From Candidatus Neomicrothrix sp. UBA814 (GTDB lineage Bacteria > Actinomycetota > Acidimicrobiia > Acidimicrobiales > Poriferisodalaceae), in NCBI GenBank assembly GCA_002296525.1, contig DBIA01000021.1, positions 434,001 to 498,000 of the forward strand: a DNA stretch of 64,000 nt, written 5' to 3'. The position numbers and the translations under genes are program-made. The notes under the pieces are model-generated. The model searched no databases and was not told the DNA's origin. It was given only the letters and a program-made list of their open reading frames with translations. Below, one piece after another: positions 26,831 through 35,925 of the stretch (positions are counted from its first letter, which is position 1; every line of letters begins with the position of its first letter).

Positions 26831-27334
26831 CTATTCGTCGCCATCTGGTCGGTACAGCATCAACAACAGCGCTACCGCTGCGCCAATCCCTCCAACAGTC
26901 GTAGCGACAAACCAACCAATTCCCGACAACTCGATGCCTATGGCGTTATCCAAAGACCAAGATCCAGGGCCAAGCAGCGCCAAGCAAGAGGTCGAAACTG
27001 CCAATACAAATACGTATTCCCAACCATCTTTAATGATGAAGAACCCGTTTTTGCGATGGCCGACCCAACCGGCGACGCACATCACACCTACATATCCCAT
27101 AGCGCTTAGAGGAGTGAGAAAGCCTGCCGCTATAGCGGAGCCAAAGCCAATTTCGCCTAGCGCAGCTAGGTGAGCATGAACTATCCCAGGTTTAAGGCCT
27201 TCACCTTGGAACCACCGTCCTACACCAGCGATTCCACCTCTATATTTGGCGACACCATGGAGTACAAGTGTGACACCAAGGGTGAGTCGCAGAAGAAGTA
27301 ACCCCAAGTCCAACGCATTTTGATCCATCATCAT
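26831..27334 (-). CDS. DoxX-family membrane protein
   Basis: This 167-residue protein has four transmembrane segments. It begins with the typical DoxX LGLLLLRLTLGVTLVLHGVAKYRGG (about 8-32) and AHLAALGEIGFGSAIAAGFLTPLSAMGY in the second helix region. DoxX proteins are linked to quinone-related or redox-stress functions in the membrane, but their reaction is generally unknown. It is upstream of GtrA on the same strand with a gap of 28 bases; a functional link is uncertain. Confidence 0.85.
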   Translation of the reverse strand: MMMDQNALDLGLLLLRLTLGVTLVLHGVAKYRGGIAGVGRWFQGEGLKPGIVHAHLAALGEIGFGSAIAAGFLTPLSAMGYVGVMCVAGWVGHRKNGFFIIKDGWEYVFVLAVSTSCLALLGPGSWSLDNAIGIELSGIGWFVATTVGGIGAAVALLLMLYRPDGDE

Positions 27335-27377
27335 CCCCTTTCATTAACCGTACTCCGGTCTTGCATTTTGATTCGAT

Positions 27378-27806
27378 TTAATCGGTTGTATTGATTAGAT
27401 GATTCGCAGCCATCGCGAAATATTCGAGCATTTGTTGTTCAATCGTGACGTTGACCTGAGTCTCGGACAAAGCAGAAGCCATATGTTCGTACCATCTGTC
27501 TCGTTCAGCGCTTCCTACCCGAAAGTGCATATGCCGCATTCGTAATCTCGGGTGCCCCCGCTGAAGGGAGTAATCAGATGGGCCACCCCAATACTGAGCG
27601 AGAAATAGTGCTAGCCAATATCTCGATGGCTCTAAGTCTTCTGGGTATAAGGGTCGTAACAACTCGTCGTTGGCAACACGCTGATAAAAGCGGTCACACA
27701 AATCATGAAACCACTGCTCGCCTCCAACAGCTGCATAAACGTTTTCCGGCTCGTCACTCAATGGTTCGAGCCTCGTAGCGATAGATATTCGTCTCTCGAG
27801 CGACAA
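27378..27806 (-). CDS. Group II truncated hemoglobin
   Basis: This 142-residue 2-on-2 globin of the trHbO (GlbO) type has VYAAVGGEQWFHDLCDRFYQRV at the start of the fold, PLYPEDLEPSRYWLALFLAQYWGGP (group II YxxGG-like, with the Trp typical of group II at the G-helix region) and the proximal His in MRHMHFRVG. Such globins bind O2 or NO and help with oxidative or nitrosative stress. The ATG used here overlaps the 3' end of the GNAT gene by 53 bases. A later start (TTG near residue 16) would reduce the overlap, so the N-terminus is uncertain. Confidence 0.9.
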   Translation of the reverse strand: MSLERRISIATRLEPLSDEPENVYAAVGGEQWFHDLCDRFYQRVANDELLRPLYPEDLEPSRYWLALFLAQYWGGPSDYSLQRGHPRLRMRHMHFRVGSAERDRWYEHMASALSETQVNVTIEQQMLEYFAMAANHLINTTD

Positions 27807-28197
27807 ATCCGAGGCGTTGATACAACCTGTTAGCCGCTGAGCGGGAGGGGCGAGAGGTTAGATCTATGCTCTTCGCCCCGGCAGCCAATGCGAGCTCTAT
27901 AGCTCGTCGGTTCAGCGCTTCCCCCACACCGCGACCTCGACAGTTTTCGTCGACTACGACGTCTTCGATCCAGGCTCTCAGACCTGTCGGTATCGGGAAA
28001 AGAATCAAGGTCATTGAACCTAAAATATTTTCTCCCTCGCGAGCTAACAACAATGTTGCCGCATCATGGTTAATGATCTCCGTGATCTCTTCCTCTGTAG
28101 GCGGCGGCGCAGATTGGGATAGTTGGGGCATTAATTCACCCAAGGCTTGGACAACTGTTGCATCAGCTTTCTCGCAAATTGTGATCTCGATGGCCAT
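27754..28197 (-). CDS. GNAT-family N-acetyltransferase
   Basis: This 147-residue single-domain acetyltransferase has the acetyl-CoA-binding segment VVVDENCRGRGVGEALNRRAIELA (about 80-103, with R/QxxGxG/A) and a C-terminal SAANRLYQRLGFV (motif B). The acceptor substrate is unknown. Its 3' end overlaps the truncated globin, so the two are probably co-transcribed. It is divergent from the PAC2 gene by 25 bases. Confidence 0.88.
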   Translation of the reverse strand: MAIEITICEKADATVVQALGELMPQLSQSAPPPTEEEITEIINHDAATLLLAREGENILGSMTLILFPIPTGLRAWIEDVVVDENCRGRGVGEALNRRAIELALAAGAKSIDLTSRPSRSAANRLYQRLGFVARETNIYRYEARTIE

Positions 28198-28222
28198 TTG
28201 TTAATTCTCCGTCAACGCCTTT

Positions 28223-29107
28223 ATGGTACGGATCGCGAGATCCGCAGATAGCCTTTTCGGCGTGGAACACGTCGAGTGGAGCGAACATCCCGTCTTACAA
28301 GATGCGGTGCTCCTCGCAGCTTTCACTGGTTGGAACGATGCGGGGGACGCAGCGACCGAGGCTGTCGGATATCTGACACGTCGTTATGAATGTCGACGAA
28401 TAGCAACAATAGACCCTGAGTATTTCTATGACTTCGCGTCGGTGCGCCCAAGTGTGCGCTTAGAGGGAGATGAACGTCGCATTGATTGGCCGGTCAACGA
28501 GGTCCGACTAGGAGAATTAGACGACGGTCGACCGCTTGTCACCGTGCTGGGCATCGAGCCAAGGCTCCGCTGGCGCACATTCTCTCAAGCTCTTTTAACG
28601 GTCGCCGATCAACTTTCAGCGAAGACGGTGATCACATTGGGCGCCCTACTAACCGACACTCATCATCAGGCTCCCGTGGATGTGATTGGGACCTCAAATA
28701 ATGAAGTCATCAATATCGAGCTCGGGTTACCTCCCTCTCAATATGAAGGCCCGACAGGGATCATAGGAGTGCTCAATGACGCTTTTCATCGAGCAGGCTT
28801 CGACAGCCTGTCATTTTGGGCGGCAGTGCCCTCGTACATCGGTCACAATCCATCTCCGAAGGCAGCTCTAGCTTTGGTTCAGCGAGTTGTCGAATTCCTA
28901 GATATTCCATTAGGGGCGACAGACTTGCAGATCGCTGCCGCAAGTTACGACAGGCAGATAAACGAGTTAGTCGAGAGCGATCCAAATCTTGCTGAATATG
29001 CGCAGCAAATACTCGATGACGCAACTGACGAGATAAGCGATATGGCCGACAACCCTCAGGCCATGATCGATGAGTTAGAGCAATACTTACGTCAACAAGA
29101 CGAGTAA
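28223..29107 (+). CDS. PAC2-family (proteasome assembly chaperone-like) protein
   Basis: This 294-residue protein matches the actinobacterial/archaeal PAC2 family (COG2047-like). Characteristic segments are LLAAFTGWNDAGDAATEAVGYL (about 30-51), VTLGALLTDTHH and the FWAAVPSYIGHNPSPKAALAL segment. The C-terminal 60 residues are acidic and helical. PAC2 proteins in actinobacteria often occur near Pup-proteasome or lipid genes, but no proteasome gene is seen here; the function is unclear. It is convergent with the Nudix gene, with 4 bases between them. Confidence 0.85.
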   Translation: MVRIARSADSLFGVEHVEWSEHPVLQDAVLLAAFTGWNDAGDAATEAVGYLTRRYECRRIATIDPEYFYDFASVRPSVRLEGDERRIDWPVNEVRLGELDDGRPLVTVLGIEPRLRWRTFSQALLTVADQLSAKTVITLGALLTDTHHQAPVDVIGTSNNEVINIELGLPPSQYEGPTGIIGVLNDAFHRAGFDSLSFWAAVPSYIGHNPSPKAALALVQRVVEFLDIPLGATDLQIAAASYDRQINELVESDPNLAEYAQQILDDATDEISDMADNPQAMIDELEQYLRQQDE

Positions 29108-29111
29108 CTGT

Positions 29112-29804
29112 TCAGTTTTCTGGCTCGTTAGTTTCTTCCTCCCAGGGAAGCGAGCGCGGTGCATCAAATCGAACCTCAGCCAAATTTCCATCGATAGCTG
29201 CGAACGCATCGTCGACCCAGCTTTCTAAACCGGCCAAGGGCTCCGGAAGTGCATCGCGAGCAAACCATCCGCAATCGCTTGTCTCCAAAGGATGCGGCCG
29301 AAGCTCACCACCGACAGCTTTGCAATAAAAAACCATTGAATACAGAGGAATCTTTGTGAAACCCTGCCGCATTCCATCGACGATTGACACCAGCGTTAGT
29401 GGTTCGCAATGAATACCAGTTTCCTCATAGACCTCTTTAATCGCCACCTCAACGGGCGAATATCCGATGTCAGCCCAGCCTGTCGGATACAACCAGACGC
29501 CGCTGTCAGCTCTTTTCACAAGCAGAATCTCGTCGTCATCGTTGCTAACAATGGCTCCAACCGCGGCTTTGGGGGTGACGTAACCAGCGACCCCTTGACC
29601 AACCATTCGCATCCATTCATCAGCAACTTCTTCGGGCTCTATTTTTGAATCAACGGTGCTACGAATTTGCGCCGCTACTTTCAAAATTTCTTCGTAGCGT
29701 TCTTGCTCATAAAGGCTCTCTGTAAAGCCCAGTCCAGTGCGGGCAATTCCAGCGAGTGTCTCCGCCCAATCAAGTAGATCTTGTCCAGTGACGGCTTCCG
29801 ACAT
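29112..29804 (-). CDS. NUDIX hydrolase with N-terminal Nudix_N-like domain
   Basis: This 230-residue protein has a helical N-terminal domain with WAETLAGIARTGLGFTESLYEQERYEEI (13-40), typical of the 'hydrolase of X-linked nucleoside diphosphate' N-domain. A Nudix fold follows. The Nudix box departs from G-x5-E-x7-REUxEExGU: the first Glu is Tyr, the Arg is Lys (KEVYEETGI), and the later EE pair is kept. This variant is usual for the subfamily, so activity is likely. The substrate is an unknown nucleoside diphosphate derivative. It lies just 20 bases downstream of glnD on the same strand. Confidence 0.87.
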   Translation of the reverse strand: MSEAVTGQDLLDWAETLAGIARTGLGFTESLYEQERYEEILKVAAQIRSTVDSKIEPEEVADEWMRMVGQGVAGYVTPKAAVGAIVSNDDDEILLVKRADSGVWLYPTGWADIGYSPVEVAIKEVYEETGIHCEPLTLVSIVDGMRQGFTKIPLYSMVFYCKAVGGELRPHPLETSDCGWFARDALPEPLAGLESWVDDAFAAIDGNLAEVRFDAPRSLPWEEETNEPEN

Positions 29805-29824
29805 CTAACCGAGGCTAGTCCGCA

Positions 29825-32110
29825 TCAGTCAACTCTCGTTAATGCGTGCATTAACGCTGTTTCGATTTCTCGACAGTGGGACTCGCTAAGGACTGGCCCG
29901 TTCGCACTCGTCACATAAAATGTGTCAACGATTTCATTCGAAATCGTTTGGATCTTCGCTGACCGTATATCAAGCCCCATCTCCGTCAACGCTCGGGTGA
30001 GATGGTAAAGCACACCAACGTGGTCTTCAGTTCTGACCTCAATAATGGTTGCATCAGTGGCCGATTCGACATCAAAGATGACTTTGGTGGGTACTGGTTT
30101 CGCCGACAGTGCTGTGCGACGCCGGTAGACCCTTGCCCGTTCCGATATACGCGCGTCTATAGCCAGATAGCCGTCCAAGCACTGGTAAACGTCCTCCGTC
30201 ACACGCTCCCAATCTACGGGAGTATCAGGTTCCGCAACTCTGAACTGAGAGACTGCCATGCCGGCTTCGCTGGAGTAAGCATCCGCTTGCAAAACATCAA
30301 GCCCGCGCAGGGCGAGGGCGCCAGCAGCCCTGCTAAATGTTCCTGCTCGATCGGGGGCAACGATAGTTACGGTATCTCCGGCTCCTTGAACAACTGTTTC
30401 ACCTTCGGCCATTAATGACTCGAGTTGTTGAGTAACAAAAGATCGCCTTTTGCGCCGAGTGGATCCGTCGCTCGATATGTAATCAGTTACGAGCGCAGCG
30501 AGGGTTTCGACTAAGTGCGCTTTCCATTCGCCCCATGCCGTAGGTCCCGTCGCTATGGAGTCGGCTTCAGTCAGGGCAGCCAACAACTCTAAAAATTCGA
30601 CCGTTTTGACTTTTTCGGCTACACCTCGAATTGTTTGAGTATCTTCGAGATCTCTCCGAGTAGCAACATCCGGCAACAGGAGGTGATGTTCTACTAGTCG
30701 GCTCAGCACTTCGGCGTCCGATGCAGAAAATCCGCACCTAGAGGCAATTGGCCCTACTAATCTCACTCCCACTTCAGTGTGATCGCCGGGGTAACCCTTA
30801 CCTATATCGTGCAACAGTGCGGCAACCAGTAGAAGGTCTGGACGCCGAACTCGTTGGGTCAAACGAGCGGCTTCCGCGACTGTTTCCAATAGGTGTCGAT
30901 CTACGGTAAAGCGGTGATAGACATTTCGTTGCGGACGGGATCGATTAGGAGTCCACTCCGGAAGCAGATGAGTCCAAACTTCGAAATAGTCGAGAGATTC
31001 AATTACCGGGATAGCTCTGTGGCCTCCCCTGAGTAGCTCAACGAACAAGTCCCGCGCACCCTGAGGCCATGGATCTGGGAGGTCGCTCTGTCGCTCAGCC
31101 AAAAGCCGTAGTGATTGTCTTGCTAATGGCAACCCCGACCGCATAGCCATTACTGCCGCGTGGAGCACCAACAACGGGTCAGCGGAGGGGTCGCCTACGA
31201 TTACAAGTTCGTTGTCAACGAGATCTAAACCAGCGACATCGATTGCTACCGAGGGTTCATCAGCGAAATCACGATCAATATGGCGCCACGTCTCGTCGCT
31301 GAGGTAAGCGATTGTCCTAGAGGCCGCGGCAACCCTACCCATCAACACATCTGCGTCATGATCACCCAAAGAGCTCGCAACAGAATCTTGCTCTTCTAGG
31401 AGCAAAATGTCGCCACGTTTTGCGCTAATTCGATGTAACTCGACCCGGGCTTCAAGCAGAACACGGTAAGCATCTGCCAACCGGTCGTGATCGTGTGTGG
31501 GGACCTCAACCCCAGCTCGGGCAGCCCAATCGATGGCATGCACATCTCGCAAACCACCGCGACCTTCCTTTAGGTCAGGTTCGAGCAAAAATGCAACTTC
31601 GCCTGCGAGTAGGTGGCGGCGACCCACGTTACGCGCAAGTTCTTCAAGACGGGCAGGCCCGTACTCTGCCCACTGTTTCTCATTACGCGTTAGTAGATCG
31701 TCGACTAGTGCTCGATCTCCGGCCACTATTCGAGCATTCAGCAAACTTGTCGCGGTTTCAAGATCATCGGCTGCTAGGCGCAACGTTTGTTCAAGCGAGC
31801 GAACTGAGTGGCCGAGTTTGAAGCCTTCGTCCCAAAGCGGATACCAAATTCGGTCCGCGAGAGAATCGATATCTTCTTGATCCTTGTGGACGAGCATTAA
31901 GTCAAGATCGCTTGATGGACAGAGTTCGGAACGGCCATAGCCACCCAGGGCGACCAGTGCTACGTCGGTGTCAAGTTGAATTTCCCTTTGGTACAACTCA
32001 GCTAAGAACTCATCTGTAGCCCGAGACAGGGCCTGTGGGATCTGCCACGCTTCCAACGAATTATCGTTAATGACTTCTTTGCGTCGTTCTACTAGTCCTC
32101 TGCTATCCAT
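29825..32110 (-). CDS. glnD: [Protein-PII] uridylyltransferase/uridylyl-removing enzyme
   Basis: This 761-residue enzyme senses glutamine and modifies PII. An N-terminal nucleotidyltransferase has VALGGYGRSELCPSSDLDLM (GG...DxD metal site, about 53-72). An HD-domain phosphohydrolase has LLVAALLHDIGKGYPGDHTEVG (about 430-450). Two C-terminal ACT domains follow (about 585-660 and 690-761). It is somewhat shorter than the E. coli enzyme (about 890), mainly from a compact N-terminal region, as is usual in actinobacteria. In many actinobacteria it adenylylates PII instead. It overlaps the 99-residue gene upstream by 8 bases; no glnB or amtB is adjacent. Confidence 0.93.
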   Translation of the reverse strand: MDSRGLVERRKEVINDNSLEAWQIPQALSRATDEFLAELYQREIQLDTDVALVALGGYGRSELCPSSDLDLMLVHKDQEDIDSLADRIWYPLWDEGFKLGHSVRSLEQTLRLAADDLETATSLLNARIVAGDRALVDDLLTRNEKQWAEYGPARLEELARNVGRRHLLAGEVAFLLEPDLKEGRGGLRDVHAIDWAARAGVEVPTHDHDRLADAYRVLLEARVELHRISAKRGDILLLEEQDSVASSLGDHDADVLMGRVAAASRTIAYLSDETWRHIDRDFADEPSVAIDVAGLDLVDNELVIVGDPSADPLLVLHAAVMAMRSGLPLARQSLRLLAERQSDLPDPWPQGARDLFVELLRGGHRAIPVIESLDYFEVWTHLLPEWTPNRSRPQRNVYHRFTVDRHLLETVAEAARLTQRVRRPDLLLVAALLHDIGKGYPGDHTEVGVRLVGPIASRCGFSASDAEVLSRLVEHHLLLPDVATRRDLEDTQTIRGVAEKVKTVEFLELLAALTEADSIATGPTAWGEWKAHLVETLAALVTDYISSDGSTRRKRRSFVTQQLESLMAEGETVVQGAGDTVTIVAPDRAGTFSRAAGALALRGLDVLQADAYSSEAGMAVSQFRVAEPDTPVDWERVTEDVYQCLDGYLAIDARISERARVYRRRTALSAKPVPTKVIFDVESATDATIIEVRTEDHVGVLYHLTRALTEMGLDIRSAKIQTISNEIVDTFYVTSANGPVLSESHCREIETALMHALTRVD

Positions 32111-32402
32111 CTGAGTCTCCTAGGAGCTGAGGTAAACGCTTAAAAAATATTGATCTCGGCAAAGCGTCGGCACATCCAGCCGCTTTTGCCAGATCCAAGA
32201 TTTGTTCATTTACATGTGGCGCAAACGCGATCACTCTGGGCCCAGCAGGAAGGTATTCAAGAACCTCTGGCTTTGACGCGTCGATCAAAATCAGGTCAGC
32301 ATTCGCAGACTTCAGATCCTCGAGGGTTGGCAGCATTTCGACATGACTTGCGAAACGACTTCGGTCCATAAGATTGGGTATGTATGCCGCTATTCGGGTC
32401 AT
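32103..32402 (-). CDS. Small receiver-like protein of unknown function
   Basis: This 99-residue protein reads like one alpha/beta receiver (CheY-like) fold. ADLILIDASKPEVLEYL (about 34-50) matches strand 3 and the loop that normally carries the phospho-Asp and a Pro. VIAFAPHVN matches strand 4, and GCADALPRSIFF matches strand 5, where Lys is usual but Arg is found. The acidic pair normally at the end of strand 1 is missing (AAYIPN). It may therefore be a pseudo-receiver. It overlaps glnD by 8 bases and abuts the next gene, so a role in PII signalling is possible but unproven. Confidence 0.65.
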   Translation of the reverse strand: MTRIAAYIPNLMDRSRFASHVEMLPTLEDLKSANADLILIDASKPEVLEYLPAGPRVIAFAPHVNEQILDLAKAAGCADALPRSIFFKRLPQLLGDSDG

Positions 32403-32860
32403 CAGGATTCAGCTTCTCGGCGTCGAGCAAAGTGTGCATGTGCTTTCGCTGCGCCCCAAGTTATTCCCAATTCATGACATCTCTGGCCGAAATCTAGAAA
32501 TGCAGCTGGCGTCAAGTCATAGATATCTTGCGGGAACGTGACCTCAGAGTACTCATCTCTCTGAACCGGAGGTACTTCGTTACCCACGAGGACTTCAGTG
32601 GGGTAAACGGCCGCCTTTCGAAGAATCGACATCGGGTTTGCGATCTGTCTGTCGACATCAGCGTCGAATAGTTCTGTGAGTTCTTGCATTAACTCCTTGA
32701 CACATTTATTGGCAGCATTCGATGTTTCGTCTGCTATCTGTTGGTGCCATTGGGCCCCCGAAGCCTCGTAGGTATTGCGCACGCACGCTTCCACCCACCT
32801 CGGTAAGGCTTCTTCTAATTCTTTACCGAGTTGGGCACCTATTTCTTGCAAGGGTGTCAT
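32402..32860 (-). CDS. Conserved-looking hypothetical protein, helical
   Basis: I do not recognise this 152-residue protein. It is mainly helical and acidic in the first half, with a possible amphipathic helix at 1-65. The DEYSEVTFPQDIYDLTPAAFLDFG segment (about 102-125) looks ordered and conserved. The C-terminus is rich in Ala, His and Arg (AKAHAHFARRREAES). No signal peptide or membrane segment is visible. It shares a single base with each of its neighbours, larE upstream and the receiver-like gene downstream, which indicates one tightly coupled operon. Confidence 0.6.
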   Translation of the reverse strand: MTPLQEIGAQLGKELEEALPRWVEACVRNTYEASGAQWHQQIADETSNAANKCVKELMQELTELFDADVDRQIANPMSILRKAAVYPTEVLVGNEVPPVQRDEYSEVTFPQDIYDLTPAAFLDFGQRCHELGITWGAAKAHAHFARRREAES

Positions 32861-33651
32861 CAGATTGAATGATTTAAGTTCCCGGATCGAAAACCTTCGA
32901 GATCGAGTGTCACGTATTGGTAACCGACAGCTTTAACGGCTTCGATAATTTCAATTCTTCGTTCAAGCGCAACCGAAAGTTGTTCGAGGTCGAATTCGAG
33001 TCGTGCCACCTCTCCATAATCCCGAACCCGGAGTTGTTCAAACCCCAAGGCTTTCAGTGCCGATTCCGCACGGTCTAGCTTGCGTAAGAGGGGAACGCTG
33101 ACTTCGGTGCCATATGGGATCCGCGACGCAAGACACGCCGCTGCAGGTTTATCCCAAGTACGGAGACCTAAATGTTGACTGTGAGCTCTTACATCTGCCT
33201 TTGAAAATTCTGCCTCAACCAACGGAAATCTAGCTTTGCGTTCCTGTGCGGCTGACTGACCGGGCCGGTGATCTCCGAGATCGTCGGTGTTTACTCCAAG
33301 AACTACTACACAGTCATGGAGCCGAGCGACGGGCTCGGCTACGTCCATCAGTGCGGATTTGCAGTAGTAGCAACGGTCGCTGTCGTTTACGCGGTACGCA
33401 GCGTTTTCCATTTCGGATGTCTTTATGGGTTCCCAATTGAGGCCCCATTCTTGGGCTAATCGCGCACAATCTTCGAGCTCGCTGTCCGCAATGCTCGGTG
33501 ACACTGCGGTAAAGCATCGAGCGGATTCGTAGCCGAGAGTATCGTGAGCCACCCACGCTAAAAACGCTGAATCTGCTCCCCCGCTGAACGCAACTAAAAC
33601 GCGCTCTAAAGCTTCGAGATTGTTTCGAAGCACTGACAGATCAGCGCTCAT
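32860..33651 (-). CDS. larE: ATP-dependent sacrificial sulfur transferase LarE
   Basis: This 263-residue PP-loop enzyme of the LarE family supplies sulfur for the nickel-pincer cofactor of lactate racemase-type enzymes. It has the PP-loop AFSGGADSAF (21-30), CxxC in DRCYYCKSA (C94, C97) and a third Cys in AAACLASRIPYG (C173). The three-Cys form is the type known to bind a [4Fe-4S] cluster, whereas the Lactobacillus enzyme sacrifices one Cys. No larB, larC or racemase gene is visible in the window, so its partner enzymes must be elsewhere or it serves another sulfur transfer. It overlaps the acyl-CoA dehydrogenase and the 152-residue gene by one base each. Confidence 0.88.
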   Translation of the reverse strand: MSADLSVLRNNLEALERVLVAFSGGADSAFLAWVAHDTLGYESARCFTAVSPSIADSELEDCARLAQEWGLNWEPIKTSEMENAAYRVNDSDRCYYCKSALMDVAEPVARLHDCVVVLGVNTDDLGDHRPGQSAAQERKARFPLVEAEFSKADVRAHSQHLGLRTWDKPAAACLASRIPYGTEVSVPLLRKLDRAESALKALGFEQLRVRDYGEVARLEFDLEQLSVALERRIEIIEAVKAVGYQYVTLDLEGFRSGNLNHSI

Positions 33652-35447
33652 TACAGCCGTTCGTTTGGTATCGCGAAGAGCTGTTCCGCCCCTTGGGTAA
33701 TGGCGGGTACAAGTCCAGACACTGTGGGCATAACTTGTTCAGCATAAAAGCGAGCGGTCGCAATTTTGTCATTGAGAAAATCTGTATCGCCCTCTTCGCT
33801 ATCCAGCAACTGCTGGGCAACTTTGGCTGAACGTGCGAGGTAGTAACCCCCGATTACGACTCCTGCTAGGCGCATAAAGGGAGTAGCACCCGCTGCTGCG
33901 TCATTGGGTGCTCCTGCTAAGCGGCTTCCGAGCCAAAGCCCTGCCTCACGCAGCTTCTCGCTCCCCTCATTTAGAGCACGCCCTATCGAAATAAGACGTT
34001 CGTCTTGACTGAGGTCCTCGGCCAGACTTCCCATGTCGAGAATGAGCTTTTCAATTACTTGACCTCCGCCAAGTGGGAGTTTTCGGAAGACTAGATCGGC
34101 CGCCTGGATGCCATTCGTTCCTTCGTAGATCGGGGCAATGCGAACATCTCTCCAATGCTGCGCGGCCCCGGTTTCTTCTACATAACCCATACCGCCATGC
34201 GTTTGAACCCCTAGGGAAGTCATCTCTACGCCCAGATCTGTGCCCCATCCCTTTGAAATGGGTGTCAATAAAGCCGTCAGGGCGTCCCAGTATTCACGCT
34301 CAGAAGCATCGGAAGAGCTATTGGCAAAGTCAATAGAAGCGGCATTGGCGTACATAACGCATCGCATTGCTTCTGCATTTGCTCGCATCGTCATCAGCAT
34401 CCGACGGACATCAGCGTGATCCGCGATGGGTGATGACTCGCCGGCAGCTAGTTCAGCTCCTATCGCTTTCCCTTGCCTTCGATCAATCGAGTACTGGCGA
34501 GCCTGCTGGTAGGACCTATCGGTGAGTGATAGTCCTTGAAGGCCTACTGATAGCCGGGCATTGTTCATCATCGTGAACATAGCTCTCATCCCACTATTTT
34601 CTTCACCGACCATCCAGCCGACCGCCCCTCCTTCGTCGCCATATGACATGACGCAGGTTGGGCTTGCGTGTATTCCTATCTTGTGCTCGCTGGAAACTAC
34701 CCGTAAATCATTTCGTTCTCCTAAGGAGCCGTCCTCATTAACCAAATACTTAGGGACGATAAATAGGCTGATGCCTTTGGTTCCTGGTGGAGCGTCCGGG
34801 GTTCGAGCCAGGACTAGGTGAATAATGTTTTCGGAGAGTTCATGCTCACCGTAGGTGATGAAAATCTTAGTGCCGGAGATCAGCCAAGTTCCGTTTTCAC
34901 CTGGAGTCGCCTTAGTGGTCAACGCCCCCACATCGGAACCGGCGTGAGGCTCGGTGAGATTCATGGTCCCAGACCACTCTCCACTGATCATCTTGGGGAG
35001 GTAGATCTCCTGAAGGGTTTCGCTCGCGTGGTGTGTTATTGCGTCAATTGCGCCTTGAGTCAAGAGAGGGCAAAGGCTGAAGGCCATGTTCGCTGCAGTC
35101 ATCATTTCTTGCACAGCTAGGCCGACACACCAGGGCATGCCTCCACCACCATGGTCTTCATCCATGGCGATGCCATTCCAGCCAGCTTCAACAAATCGTT
35201 GATAGGCATCAGAAAAGCCATCGGGGTGAAAAATCTGATCATTTTCAACGACGACACCTTCTTCGTCGCCCTTACGGTTCAGCGGGACTAGCTGTTCTTC
35301 CATAAAGCGCGCTGCTTCGTCTAGAACGCCCTCAACTGTCTCCAAATCAGCTTGTTCGTAGCCTGCACGGCTAGCCAACTCTGATAGGTCAGCGATGTGT
35401 TCTAAAACGAACAGCATGTCGTTGGTCGGAGCTCGGTATTCAGACAT
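33651..35447 (-). CDS. Acyl-CoA dehydrogenase, long form with C-terminal extension
   Basis: This 598-residue flavoenzyme is about 200 residues longer than ordinary acyl-CoA dehydrogenases, like the FadE5-type proteins with an extra C-terminal helical domain. It carries the substrate-binding loop MNLTEPHAGSDVGAL (about 160-175), the flavin loop HKIGIHASPTCVM and the catalytic-region QTHGGMGYVEETGAAQHWRD (about 408-427). The usual catalytic base is in the following YEGTNGIQ segment (the Glu in IYEGT). It is the first gene of the operon that continues with larE and glnD. Confidence 0.92.
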   Translation of the reverse strand: MSEYRAPTNDMLFVLEHIADLSELASRAGYEQADLETVEGVLDEAARFMEEQLVPLNRKGDEEGVVVENDQIFHPDGFSDAYQRFVEAGWNGIAMDEDHGGGGMPWCVGLAVQEMMTAANMAFSLCPLLTQGAIDAITHHASETLQEIYLPKMISGEWSGTMNLTEPHAGSDVGALTTKATPGENGTWLISGTKIFITYGEHELSENIIHLVLARTPDAPPGTKGISLFIVPKYLVNEDGSLGERNDLRVVSSEHKIGIHASPTCVMSYGDEGGAVGWMVGEENSGMRAMFTMMNNARLSVGLQGLSLTDRSYQQARQYSIDRRQGKAIGAELAAGESSPIADHADVRRMLMTMRANAEAMRCVMYANAASIDFANSSSDASEREYWDALTALLTPISKGWGTDLGVEMTSLGVQTHGGMGYVEETGAAQHWRDVRIAPIYEGTNGIQAADLVFRKLPLGGGQVIEKLILDMGSLAEDLSQDERLISIGRALNEGSEKLREAGLWLGSRLAGAPNDAAAGATPFMRLAGVVIGGYYLARSAKVAQQLLDSEEGDTDFLNDKIATARFYAEQVMPTVSGLVPAITQGAEQLFAIPNERL

Positions 35448-35520
35448 TATTGCCTCCTATCTACAGGCTATTCGCCCAACTCTAGGAGCAATCGCAAAAA
35501 GCTGATGACAAGATGAAAAC

Positions 35521-35925
35521 ATGCAGCCCAAACAATTTCGCAAAATTTTGGTATCTGGACGAGCGGCAGTCGGCTGGTTAGCCATTTTGATGCCCAAAGT
35601 AGTGGCGCGAGCTTGGGGTGTAACACCGCCTCTCAGTCGAGAATTCCGCTACACAATCCGACTATTTGGCATTCGAAACGCCCTTATGTCTTATCAGCTG
35701 TATCAGGCTGAACGCTTAGATGCTGATCCAGAGGAAATTGAAGAGGTGTTACGGCAGGGAATCGTGGTGGATGTTTTTGATGTGTTATTTGGGTTCGGAG
35801 CGAGCGGCAAAAAATCAGGTACGAGCTTTAAAGCTGCAATACCGGTGATCACCTCGTTGATTGGTGTCCTGCTCGCCTTTCTGGGGCGCGAAACTACAGA
35901 CGTTTCGGAAGGTCAAAATGAGTAG
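35521..35925 (+). CDS. Small membrane-associated hypothetical protein
   Basis: This is a 134-residue protein. The N-terminal half contains one or two hydrophobic segments (about 13-32 and a C-terminal one at about 107-123), with IRLFGIRNALMSYQLY (about 48-63) in between. It resembles short DUF4267-like membrane proteins, but I do not recognise it with confidence. It starts a two-gene unit on the plus strand, overlapping the next gene by 8 bases. Confidence 0.6.
   Translation: MQPKQFRKILVSGRAAVGWLAILMPKVVARAWGVTPPLSREFRYTIRLFGIRNALMSYQLYQAERLDADPEEIEEVLRQGIVVDVFDVLFGFGASGKKSGTSFKAAIPVITSLIGVLLAFLGRETTDVSEGQNE

Noticed and set aside
29112..29804. Inactive Nudix protein because of a changed Nudix box
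   Set aside because: The Tyr and Lys changes are common in the subfamily with the Nudix_N domain, and the EE pair is kept; not a strong sign of inactivity.
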